A DNA stretch of 42,390 bases from positions 1-42,390 of the forward strand of contig CAZAXD010000017.1 of the NCBI GenBank assembly GCA_964489015.1, given 5' to 3'. Positions 33,593-41,868 of the stretch are shown here, piece after piece (position 1 is the first letter of the stretch; every line of letters begins with the position of its first letter). The notes beneath the pieces were generated by a model, which made no database searches, was not told the DNA's origin, and saw only the letters and a program-made list of their open reading frames with translations. The translations under genes and the position numbers were made by a program. This DNA is from JAPYWM01 sp964489015. Lineage in GTDB: Bacteria; Bacteroidota; Bacteroidia; SpSt-205.

Positions 33593-35017
33593 TTACAAGC
33601 CCTGGTAGAGCCAGCGCTGCGTATAAGTGTAGCCGCCCGCCTTTACAAGCAAAAGGTAGACCCCAGCTGGAAGCTGAGCAGGTAAAGACCATCGGTAGCT
33701 ATACGCAGGTTTTTCTAGGACACACTGCGCTAGGTCTCGCCCCTCCAAGGATAGCAAAGACAGGGATTCAATAGGTGTGCCCTCTGCATGTATCCAAACT
33801 ATTGGTTCGGTAGCGGGGGAGGGATAAACAAGAAGATTTGCTCCTATATTGACCTGAGAGAGCGAGAGAACCTCCCCGTTGTAGGTGATAGTCGGAAGGT
33901 TCAGGGCTCGGAAGAGTCTAGGAGCTGTAAAGCTTATGATCGTGTCGATGTAAGTAAGGGCACGGGCCTTTTCCGTTGTATTGGAGTTTACATACCAGCC
34001 GTAGGGTTGAAAGCCAGCACCATTGAACGGATACAGTCCAGCGAAGGGCTGATCCGTGCTAAAGGTTGGTAATAATGCCGTTTGATTTCCTTTTTCGAGG
34101 AGTTTTTCGTGAATGGTATAGCTGCCAGAGACCTCAATAATGGGGTAGTTTCCGACAGCGGTGTATACCACAGCGGTCTGGTAGGGGGTTGTGGGATCGC
34201 TCACACCATGTAGGGAGATAACCGGGATGTCTTCATTTTGGATGAAAGAAGAGTCCCCTAAAGCGCCTCCTAGATTGATGATAGCTTGAATATTGGAGGT
34301 ATGGCCTTGATTGCCGCTGCCGCCTTCAAAGGCATTACCACCATCCTGTCCATTAGGTCCATAGCGGCTTAGGCCTTGTGCTGTGGTGTCGACGAATGGC
34401 GTCCCATTGCTAAGCTTGAATTTGGGTTTGTCTAATTCTTCCGGCCGATTGAGATAAGCCACATGAAGGCCTACATAAGCGCCAGAGGAAGCCCCCCCCA
34501 TGACGATGCGGGTGGTATCGATCCGCCACTGGGCATGATTTTTACGGAGATAGCGCACGAGGGCTCGTCCATCCTGCACTGCACGCCAAACGGCTTGAAT
34601 GATGGATTGGGCTCGTGCTTCCTGCGTAGTAGCTTGGGGATTCCAGCCAACCCGATGGGTCGCTGCGATCGCCACGTAGCCCATTCGCGCATAGCGTTTG
34701 CAGAGTTCTACGATGCAGCTATCTTCCCGAGTGCCGATGGGAGTGCGGCCAAAGGCAGCAGAAGCGATGGAAGACGGCAGAAAGCTCCCCGCATGAATCA
34801 GGATAATCACCGGTCTGGCTGACAAAGTATCGCCCACCGGTTCATAAATGTCCATTAGCAGGTCCACCGGCTGATTGGTGCCGTATTCGTAGTTAGAGCC
34901 GTACACCACATTTTTAGTCACGCTGACGTTCCTAAATACAAAATTAGAGTAACGGGTCAGGACCTGCGCTTGCACCATGATAAACACTGTAGCTAGAAGG
35001 GATAGGCTTTTCCGCAT
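33593..35017 (-). CDS. Secreted alpha/beta-hydrolase esterase with T9SS type A sorting domain
   Basis: A 474-residue exported enzyme. Signal peptide RKSLSLLATVFIMVQAQV, then an alpha/beta-hydrolase of the carboxylesterase/BD-FAE kind: oxyanion part PVIILIHAGSF, nucleophile Ser177 in GGASSGAY, and a later His candidate in the SYTIHEKLLE stretch. The C-terminus (NLLVYPSPATEPIVWI to YTQRWLYQGL) is a T9SS type A sorting domain. Start ATG 35017 lies 4 bases after a TATATTTG box; starts farther upstream would run into the divergent gene's promoter region. Its physiological ester is unknown. A run of eight C (34492-34499) in the coding sequence is a possible slippage spot. The kinase gene follows. 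Confidence 0.85.
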   Translation of the reverse strand: MRKSLSLLATVFIMVQAQVLTRYSNFVFRNVSVTKNVVYGSNYEYGTNQPVDLLMDIYEPVGDTLSARPVIILIHAGSFLPSSIASAAFGRTPIGTREDSCIVELCKRYARMGYVAIAATHRVGWNPQATTQEARAQSIIQAVWRAVQDGRALVRYLRKNHAQWRIDTTRIVMGGASSGAYVGLHVAYLNRPEELDKPKFKLSNGTPFVDTTAQGLSRYGPNGQDGGNAFEGGSGNQGHTSNIQAIINLGGALGDSSFIQNEDIPVISLHGVSDPTTPYQTAVVYTAVGNYPIIEVSGSYTIHEKLLEKGNQTALLPTFSTDQPFAGLYPFNGAGFQPYGWYVNSNTTEKARALTYIDTIISFTAPRLFRALNLPTITYNGEVLSLSQVNIGANLLVYPSPATEPIVWIHAEGTPIESLSLLSLEGRDLAQCVLEKPAYSYRWSLPAQLPAGVYLLLVKAGGYTYTQRWLYQGL

Positions 35018-35021
35018 AGCG

Positions 35022-35029
35022 CAAATATA
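35022..35029 (-). promoter_or_regulatory. -7 box of the esterase-kinase operon (TATATTTG)
   Basis: Minus-strand exact TAnnTTTG match, 4 bases (CGCT) before the ATG at 35017. Confidence 0.6.
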
Positions 35030-35133
35030 CAATGGCAATTGGTCAACGTCCCCTCCTTTTACGTGACTCGGCGAGGAAACTAAAATGACACATGTATCTA
35101 AAATCAAGTGGGCCCAGTTTGAGTGGATGTGCG

Positions 35134-35141
35134 TATATTTG
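35134..35141 (+). promoter_or_regulatory. -7 box of the beta-helix gene (TATATTTG)
   Basis: Exact TAnnTTTG match, 4 bases (TCCC) before the ATG at 35146. Between this and the divergent esterase box are 104 bases in which I see no further clear element. Confidence 0.6.
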
Positions 35142-35145
35142 TCCC

Positions 35146-38100
35146 ATGCTTCGAAATCGCATTCTCCATCTCTCTGTATTTGGGCTTTTGTGGGCGCAAT
35201 TGAATGGCACGTACACGGTGGGGGCATCTGGGACCTATGCCAACCTGACAGCGGCTATGAGCGCCCTCAATTCTCAAGGCATTAGTGGACCTGTTCGCTT
35301 TGAAATTTTGCCAGACTATGCGGGGGAGCCGAGTGGGACGGCCACCATCAATGTAGCGCAGGTTGGGCCCTATCCAGGCATGGGGGTTTATCCTGTTACG
35401 GTTACAGTCCATAGCTCCGTCACGAGCCCTATTACCGTTGCGACCGCTCCCCATACAGGCTTATTCAGTCGTTTTGTGTTTCGTTTGACGGGGGTGGATA
35501 ACTTTATTATCGACGGCGGGCCTAATCGTTTGTTGAAGTTTCAGGTGGCAGCACCCACTACAAACATCGGTGTAATAGGTCTGATATCGGACGATACCTA
35601 TCACCCCAATCCGTGTCGAAATATTACCATTCGCAATGTCGAGATCGATGGGGGTAATAAATCGCAGACACGCATAGGCATATACCTCGGTCAGCAGAGT
35701 ACTTTTCCTGGGGCTGCCCTGGTCGCCGGTAATAATAATATCACCATCGAAGGATGCTGGGTTTATGGTGTCCAAGAGGGGATCATGGTCCTGGGCAACG
35801 CTACGACGCGAGACCAGGGAAATAAAATCATAGGCTGCAAAGTCGGCCATCCTAGCCTAACTGCCAGCTGGGGCGGTAGTAGCCGTTCTAGTGGTATCCT
35901 CGTCCAAAATCAGGAGAACCTACAAATTATCCGGGATACGGTCTTTAATGCCTCATCATCTTCAAGCTATGGCTACACGGGCATTGCGGTGGGCTATTCC
36001 CCTCAATCTACATCAGGTTCTGGGCCCTGTCGCAATGTCCACATAGCCTACAACTGGGTTCATGGTATCAGTTATACAGGCTCGGGCGGCTGGGACGCTT
36101 TCGGGATTCGTGTGCACATTGGCTCTCTCACCAACGCCGGGATTTACGTTTACAATAACTTCGTAGCTGATATCTCTGCTGATGGATATAGCGGTCCCGC
36201 CGGCACTTGGAATGCCTATGGGCTTCTACTGAATGGAAGTTCTAGTGATGCAGGTATTTTCGTATATAATAACTCGATTCATCTATATGGCAATGTGCCT
36301 TCTACATCCTCTACTTCCACGCCATCCTGTTTAGCGGTTAAGAGTGGCCTTACGGGTGGTGTGCGTGTCCGAAACAATATCTTCCAAAATACACAGACGC
36401 CGGGTGGTGCCTTGAACACGCGCACGACCGTGGCGATTGCTTATGAGGGGTCTAATGCTAATGTCTTTGCTGAGCTCGATAATAATGCGTACTATGTCGC
36501 CAACAGCAACGGCGCGCAGTATGCGTACGTTGGCGCGCTTGGGAGTAATCGTCATCAGACGCTGTCTAGTTGGCAGGCAGCGGTCGGTGGTGGGCGCGAG
36601 CAAAATAGCATAGTACTTGCGGCGCCAGGTGCCCCTTTCGTGGGCAATGATGATCTCCACATTCCGAACGGTACTGTGACGCCTATAGAAGGAGCCGGCT
36701 TCTATATCACGAGTCCTCTCTTTATCTATGACGATGTGGACGGTGAACTGCGCCCACAAGATTCACCCAATCCCGATATCGGCGCTGATGAATTTGTGCA
36801 AACTATTCCGCCCTGTCCGTCTACCATTGACGCTGATCAGATTAGTGCGTCTCCTGCTACGCTGGACATAGGGACGGGTAGCATCACCCTCACCGTCACG
36901 AATCCCGCGAATGTCACCCAGCCGGCGCTGTGGCAGCTTTCCATCAATGGCGGCGCGTGGGCTACCATCACTCCTTATCAAGGATCGCCGTTTATCTATA
37001 CTCCGGCGCAGGCTGGTACGCATGATTTTCGCCTCGTGGCGCTGGTTGCCCCCTATCACCAAAACTGTGTTCCCCCCCTGCAGAATGACACATCAAACGT
37101 CGCTGTCGTCACGGTGACCTGTCCTACCATCAGTTCCGACAATATCACAGTCTCACCGACTTCTATTCGCCTCATGCAAAGCGTGACAGTGACGGTAGCC
37201 AATCCTGCTAACGTCACGCAGCCGGCGGTCTGGCAAGTCTCCACAGATGGTGGTGCTACCTGGACCGATGTAGCAAACTATACGGGATCGCCCTTTGTTT
37301 ATACGCCTACTACAGTGGGCAATTATCTTATTCGCTTACAAGCGCGGCCAGCGCCCGGCTGCTCGGCTACGCCCGTAAACTCTAACCAGGAGAGCTTTAC
37401 CGTGCTGCCTCCGCCAGGAGATGGCCTGAATGACCCCATTGACCTCACCCCACAAGATCCTAATCGCTACGATACAACATTCACTTACTCTACAGTGGGG
37501 TATAGTGCTAATTCCGGTAGTCAAGGTCGACCTCCCATGGGTAGTTTTGACCGAAATAGTCCGGCTGTATACCATCGCTACATCATTCGGTCGTGTTTAG
37601 ACTCCCTACGCATTGACATGTGTTCTTCTGCGAGTAGTGACCCGGATGTCTACGTATATCACGTGCAGACAGGCTGTGGCTATTATCAGGACTACTGCTC
37701 AGGAGCTTGTCCAGCGGGAGGCCTCCGGCCCCGCATTCTTCTGAGAAACGACCCAACGGCACTAGCCTGCAGCACGGGCTCTAGTGCGGGTTCTAGCCCT
37801 TGTCGCAACTCTATGCGCCTCTCTGCTGGTGATACGCTCATCATTGTCGTGCAGGCCTACTCTTCATCTTCTACTGTTGATTACACCCTTTCTATTTCCG
37901 AGTATCCCTACGACCCCAACAGCGCTCCCACCCTGCCCCAGCCGCCATTCTTTAGCTTTGACACGAGTCGGGTCTGTTTACAAGGCCTACTCGTGCGGGA
38001 CTCGCTCAACACCCAGATCACGGACCCGGATATCATTCACCGATGGTATGTCAATGGGGCGCCTCAAGCTGGTGTGACGGGTCCTGTCTTTTTGCCGCAG

Positions 38101-38751
38101 TTTATAACGCCTGGCCTGTATACCGTGCGCGTGGAAATCGCTTCCGCCCAAGTTTCCAATTGCACACCGCCCTCGTCGATTCCCTCCGACTCTGTAGTCA
38201 TAGTCGTAGATTCGCTGCCAGCGACTAACATCCTGGTAGATGGGAGTGAGTACCAAAACGGCGACTTTGTCAGCATTAGCGTTCAGTCCTCCAGTGTATG
38301 TGTAAATTATGCGCCGAGCTTGGTCGAGCCGACGTTTAGTTACAGCTGGACGATTGCTGGTAATACCTACAGTGGTCCAGGTCCTCATCAAGAATGCTAC
38401 ACGGCGAGCGGCATAGACACGGTAGTGCTAGTTGCGACGAATGGGTCTTGCATAGAGACCGACACGGTTTATGTGATTATTGATATGACGAGCGGTTTAG
38501 GTGCAGTTAGTACTAGTTTGCGAGTTTATCCTATTCCGGCTCAGGAAGCCGTGAACCTGGTATGGCCGGCTAGTGGCCCTGCTCATATCCGCTTGGAGAG
38601 CCTCCAGGGACAGGTCATTTATGAATCTCACGCTGAGGCCCAGGCTGGTGCACTGTACCGACTCGCTCGCGGTACGATAGCTTCGGGGCTCTATCTACTG
38701 CGTGTCCGCTTGGACGGGCGGTCCTACTTGGCTCGCATTCAGTTTGAGTAA
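35146..38751 (+). CDS. Beta-helix/Ig-repeat surface protein with T9SS type A sorting domain
   Basis: A 1201-residue exported protein. Signal peptide (RNRILHLSVFGLLWAQ), then GTYTVGASGTYANLTAAM, the usual head of Bacteroidota right-handed beta-helix adhesins. Beta-helix turns follow (NNITIEGCWVYGVQEGIMVL, GILVQNQENLQI, GIYVYNNFVADIS, GIFVYNNSIH) up to DIGADEF near residue 544. Two ~100-residue Ig-like repeats (about 557-655 and 659-755) share TNPANVTQPALWQ/VANPANVTQPAVWQ. Then comes a Ser/Cys-rich region, a further Ig-like part and the type A T9SS domain from about 1125 (LRVYPIPAQEAVNLVW). Likely a surface adhesin or glycan-binding protein; ligand unknown. Start ATG 35146 fits the -7 box. Confidence 0.87.
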   Translation: MLRNRILHLSVFGLLWAQLNGTYTVGASGTYANLTAAMSALNSQGISGPVRFEILPDYAGEPSGTATINVAQVGPYPGMGVYPVTVTVHSSVTSPITVATAPHTGLFSRFVFRLTGVDNFIIDGGPNRLLKFQVAAPTTNIGVIGLISDDTYHPNPCRNITIRNVEIDGGNKSQTRIGIYLGQQSTFPGAALVAGNNNITIEGCWVYGVQEGIMVLGNATTRDQGNKIIGCKVGHPSLTASWGGSSRSSGILVQNQENLQIIRDTVFNASSSSSYGYTGIAVGYSPQSTSGSGPCRNVHIAYNWVHGISYTGSGGWDAFGIRVHIGSLTNAGIYVYNNFVADISADGYSGPAGTWNAYGLLLNGSSSDAGIFVYNNSIHLYGNVPSTSSTSTPSCLAVKSGLTGGVRVRNNIFQNTQTPGGALNTRTTVAIAYEGSNANVFAELDNNAYYVANSNGAQYAYVGALGSNRHQTLSSWQAAVGGGREQNSIVLAAPGAPFVGNDDLHIPNGTVTPIEGAGFYITSPLFIYDDVDGELRPQDSPNPDIGADEFVQTIPPCPSTIDADQISASPATLDIGTGSITLTVTNPANVTQPALWQLSINGGAWATITPYQGSPFIYTPAQAGTHDFRLVALVAPYHQNCVPPLQNDTSNVAVVTVTCPTISSDNITVSPTSIRLMQSVTVTVANPANVTQPAVWQVSTDGGATWTDVANYTGSPFVYTPTTVGNYLIRLQARPAPGCSATPVNSNQESFTVLPPPGDGLNDPIDLTPQDPNRYDTTFTYSTVGYSANSGSQGRPPMGSFDRNSPAVYHRYIIRSCLDSLRIDMCSSASSDPDVYVYHVQTGCGYYQDYCSGACPAGGLRPRILLRNDPTALACSTGSSAGSSPCRNSMRLSAGDTLIIVVQAYSSSSTVDYTLSISEYPYDPNSAPTLPQPPFFSFDTSRVCLQGLLVRDSLNTQITDPDIIHRWYVNGAPQAGVTGPVFLPQFITPGLYTVRVEIASAQVSNCTPPSSIPSDSVVIVVDSLPATNILVDGSEYQNGDFVSISVQSSSVCVNYAPSLVEPTFSYSWTIAGNTYSGPGPHQECYTASGIDTVVLVATNGSCIETDTVYVIIDMTSGLGAVSTSLRVYPIPAQEAVNLVWPASGPAHIRLESLQGQVIYESHAEAQAGALYRLARGTIASGLYLLRVRLDGRSYLARIQFE

Positions 38752-38775
38752 TCCCCTTCTTTTCTGTCTATCGCG

Positions 38776-38802
38776 CCGGGCGAGCGTATATTGCTCGCCC
38801 GG
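38776..38802 (+). terminator. Hairpin terminator after the beta-helix gene
   Basis: Perfect 10-bp inverted repeat (CCGGGCGAGC ... GCTCGCCCGG) with a 7-base loop, starting 24 bases after the stop. The T-run that follows (38809-38812) is also the T stretch of the next gene's -7 box. Confidence 0.7.
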
Positions 38803-38805
38803 TCG

Positions 38806-38813
38806 TATTTTTG
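38806..38813 (+). promoter_or_regulatory. -7 box of the AsmA-like gene (TATTTTTG)
   Basis: Exact TAnnTTTG match, 4 bases (GTCC) before the ATG at 38818; three bases behind the terminator stem. Confidence 0.6.
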
Positions 38814-38817
38814 GTCC

Positions 38818-41800
38818 ATGCGTCGTTTTTTATGGATAGCGGGAGGCGTGCTAGCTTTCCTACTTCTGGCCATGCTCCTGCTCCCTCTGCTTCTCCGAGA
38901 CAAAATCGACACCCTTCTGAAAGCGCAAATCAATAAAAACCTCAACGCCCACATCGATTATAAGCGGCTTAGCTTGTCTTTCTTTCGGCATTTTCCGGCT
39001 CTAACCCTGCGACTAGAGGACTTAGTAGTGGTCAATCGCGAGCCCTTTTTGGGCGATACGCTCGTCCAATGTCGGGCCCTGGACCTGGGTTTGGATGTCT
39101 TAGCTGTGCTGCGGGGGGCGATAAAGATTACACGGTTTTACCTCCTTGAGCCGCGGATCTATGCGCACGTACTAGCAGATGGACGTGCCAACTGGGATAT
39201 TACCCTACCTGATACGGCTTCTGCTTCAGAGACGCCCCAGGATACCACCCGAGCTGCCTTTCACCTATCTATTGCTCGCTATACCATAGAAGGAGCTACC
39301 ATCACATATGTAGACTCCAGCCTGGGTCTATCTCTACACTTACAGGGCCTGACACATTGGGGACGCGGTGATTTTACCCAGGACCTTGTCGATCTAGCTA
39401 CAGAAACCCATATCGATCAGGCTTACTTCCAGATGAGCGGCGTTTCTTACCTAAAGGGTCAGCGTGTGAAAAGTGAATTGGATTTGGGACTCGACCTAGC
39501 GCAGAGTCGGTACACCGTGCGGTCAGGCTATGTGGCGCTAAATGACCTGCGCTTGGTCTTTCAAGGCCAGGTAGCCCTGCCAGATAGCCTTACCACGCTT
39601 GTTGACCTGGCTTTTGAAGCGCCGCAAGCTTCCCTGAAGTCCTTCCTTTCACTCATTCCAGTTGTATACAAGGAAGGCTATGAGTCGCTCTCTACAGAGG
39701 GTACGCTAGATCTAAAAGGTTATGTCCGGGGAGCCTATCGCGACTCGGTACTGCCGGCGTTTGGGCTTAAGCTCACTGTCCAACGTGGACTCATTCAATA
39801 CAAGGGCCTGCCCCAGGCGCTGCGAGACGTGGAATTGCGCCTTCGGGTAGAAAGCCCTTCGTCGACCTTAGAGAGCTTGCGCGTCGATGTGGACACACTA
39901 AGCCTTGCCGCCGGTCAGTCTCATGCTAGGCTTTCCTTTCACAGCCAGGGCCTGTCTAGCATGCAGCTACGAGGGCGGCTGGTGGCCAAAGGTGACTTAG
40001 AGGACTTTCGGGCGGCTATTCCCACAGATTACACCATTCGGGGGCTTTATGAGGCGGATTTAGCAGTGGCAGGGCTTTATGCCGAGAGGCACTTACCGGC
40101 TATCTCGGGACGCTTGACGCTCTCGGAGGGCTACGTCAAAGCAGCGACTTATCCTGCAGCCCTGGAAAAGCTCGTCCTGCGTCTCACGGCAGAGAGTCCC
40201 CAAGCGAATCCGGCACAAACGGTCGTTCATCTCGATCCTTTATCCTTCACTTTAGCAGGTAGACCCCTTGATCTGCGGCTTCATGTCGAAGACCTTGAGG
40301 CCCTGCGGTTTGACTTCGGCACAAGGGGGCAGCTCGACTTAGGGGCTTTGTTGGCTATCTTTCCAATCGATAGCCTGCAGCTCAAAGGTTTACTTAGCTT
40401 TGAATTAGCGCTCAAAGGCTCTCGCGATGCCCTCGAAAAGCATGATTATGCCCGCTTACCCGCTAGTGGAACCCTCAATCTGGAGAATTTCTTCTATAGT
40501 ACCCCAGAACTACCCAGACCTCTTGCTATTTCTACGGCGCGGTTTCGCTTTACGCCTCGTCTGGCGGAGCTAACCGGTCTCCAAGCGCAGCTGGGTGAGT
40601 CAGATTTTTCCATAGCTGGTCAGCTAGAAAACTATTTAGGCTATCTACTGAAAGATGAGAAGATCATCGGCTCTCTTTCCCTAAGCAGTAAAAAAGTAAA
40701 TTTGAACGAGTGGATGAGTTCTGACACGGCATCGTCGTCGGTTGCTTCGTCTGCCGCTGATACGTCGAGTCAATTAGAGGTCATTCCCATTCCCGCTAAT
40801 GTCGATTTTACTTTTCAGGCTCAGATAGGTGAGCTTTTGTATGATCAGATGCGATTTACCAATGCTCGGGGACGGCTGGTGATTCGGGATCAAAAAGTGC
40901 TTTTAGAAGGCTTTGAAATGAGCGCGTTTGGGGGGCAGATGCAGCTAGTGGGCTTTTATCGAGCGCCTGACCGGCAAAGCGCTGACTGGCAAATGCGATT
41001 TGAAATGACGCAGGTCCGCATCGAAGAGCTGGCTAGAAAGATGACTACCTTGCGACGGATAGCCCCGATTGTGGCTCGGACAGAGGGCATCACTAATCTA
41101 CGACTTGAGGCGTCTAGTCGGCTCCGACCTGATATGATGCCGGAGCTGGCTACGCTTTCGGGGGGTGGCTTGGCGGAGGTACTGAGTGCTGTCGTGCGGG
41201 GATCTACTTCATTGCAGGCGCTAAGCAAGGCTACGAAGCTGCCCGCCTTGTCCGAGGTGACGCTCAAGGGCACCAAGATTCGGTTTGCGTTTCGGGATGG
41301 TGGGCTTTATGTGGAGCCGTTCGACTTGCAAGCGGGCAACCTCCGAATGCAGATTGGCGGCGTGACCCGACTCGATCAAACGATCGCATATGCCATTGGC
41401 GTGGATGTGCCGAGTGAGTTGGTGGGGGGGCTAACCCAGACCTTGGGATTGGGGACGAGTGGGCCTGTACGACTTCTGGTGGACCTGGGCGGGACCCTGC
41501 AGCAGCCCAAGGTTACAGGCCTTCGAACCGATAACTCAGGAGCTTCCTTCGGTGCCTCCCTGCAAAGCAAAGTAGATGAGGAGAAAAAGCGTTTGGAAGA
41601 GACGCTCAAGCGCAAGGAAGATAGCTTGAGAGCTGTTACCCAAGCTAGGGCAGACAGCCTGCGGCGCGCTCTAGAAGAAAAACGTCGTCAGGAAGAAGAG
41701 CGCCTCCGTCGTGAGGCAGAAGAGCGACGTAGAGCAGAAGAGGAGCGTTTGCGCCGTGAAGCCGAAGAGCGCCGCAAAGCCGAAGAGGAGCGCATCCGCC

Positions 41801-41868
41801 GTCAGCTAGAGGAGGAGAAGCGTAAGCGGGAGGAAGAACTCAAAAAGAAACTACCTTTTCCCCGCTAA
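38818..41868 (+). CDS. AsmA-family membrane protein with C-terminal coiled coil
   Basis: A 1016-residue AsmA-like protein. An N-terminal transmembrane anchor (about residues 5-27, FLWIAGGVLAFLLLAMLLLPLLL) precedes the AsmA start pattern (HIDYKRLSLSFFRHFPALTLRLEDL). A long repetitive beta-rich periplasmic body follows, with a C-terminal AsmA domain. AsmA-family proteins span the periplasm and are thought to move or organise lipids between membranes. Unusual is the tail from about residue 917: a highly charged coiled coil with repeats such as EEERLRREAEERRRAEEERLRR. Start ATG 38818 follows the -7 box by 4 bases; an in-frame TTG at 38791 lies in the hairpin. Stop overlaps the next, convergent gene (CTAA). 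Confidence 0.88.
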   Translation: MRRFLWIAGGVLAFLLLAMLLLPLLLRDKIDTLLKAQINKNLNAHIDYKRLSLSFFRHFPALTLRLEDLVVVNREPFLGDTLVQCRALDLGLDVLAVLRGAIKITRFYLLEPRIYAHVLADGRANWDITLPDTASASETPQDTTRAAFHLSIARYTIEGATITYVDSSLGLSLHLQGLTHWGRGDFTQDLVDLATETHIDQAYFQMSGVSYLKGQRVKSELDLGLDLAQSRYTVRSGYVALNDLRLVFQGQVALPDSLTTLVDLAFEAPQASLKSFLSLIPVVYKEGYESLSTEGTLDLKGYVRGAYRDSVLPAFGLKLTVQRGLIQYKGLPQALRDVELRLRVESPSSTLESLRVDVDTLSLAAGQSHARLSFHSQGLSSMQLRGRLVAKGDLEDFRAAIPTDYTIRGLYEADLAVAGLYAERHLPAISGRLTLSEGYVKAATYPAALEKLVLRLTAESPQANPAQTVVHLDPLSFTLAGRPLDLRLHVEDLEALRFDFGTRGQLDLGALLAIFPIDSLQLKGLLSFELALKGSRDALEKHDYARLPASGTLNLENFFYSTPELPRPLAISTARFRFTPRLAELTGLQAQLGESDFSIAGQLENYLGYLLKDEKIIGSLSLSSKKVNLNEWMSSDTASSSVASSAADTSSQLEVIPIPANVDFTFQAQIGELLYDQMRFTNARGRLVIRDQKVLLEGFEMSAFGGQMQLVGFYRAPDRQSADWQMRFEMTQVRIEELARKMTTLRRIAPIVARTEGITNLRLEASSRLRPDMMPELATLSGGGLAEVLSAVVRGSTSLQALSKATKLPALSEVTLKGTKIRFAFRDGGLYVEPFDLQAGNLRMQIGGVTRLDQTIAYAIGVDVPSELVGGLTQTLGLGTSGPVRLLVDLGGTLQQPKVTGLRTDNSGASFGASLQSKVDEEKKRLEETLKRKEDSLRAVTQARADSLRRALEEKRRQEEERLRREAEERRRAEEERLRREAEERRKAEEERIRRQLEEEKRKREEELKKKLPFPR
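41570..41855. repeat. Charged heptad-like coding repeat
   Basis: Coding sequence for the AsmA-like C-terminal coiled coil, with repeated 14-residue blocks of the type RREAEERRxAEEER. DNA copies are similar but not identical. Confidence 0.75.

Noticed and set aside
34463..34822. A 119-residue plus-strand frame inside the esterase gene
   Set aside because: Antisense to the conserved nucleophile region of the hydrolase; no promoter box or family resemblance.
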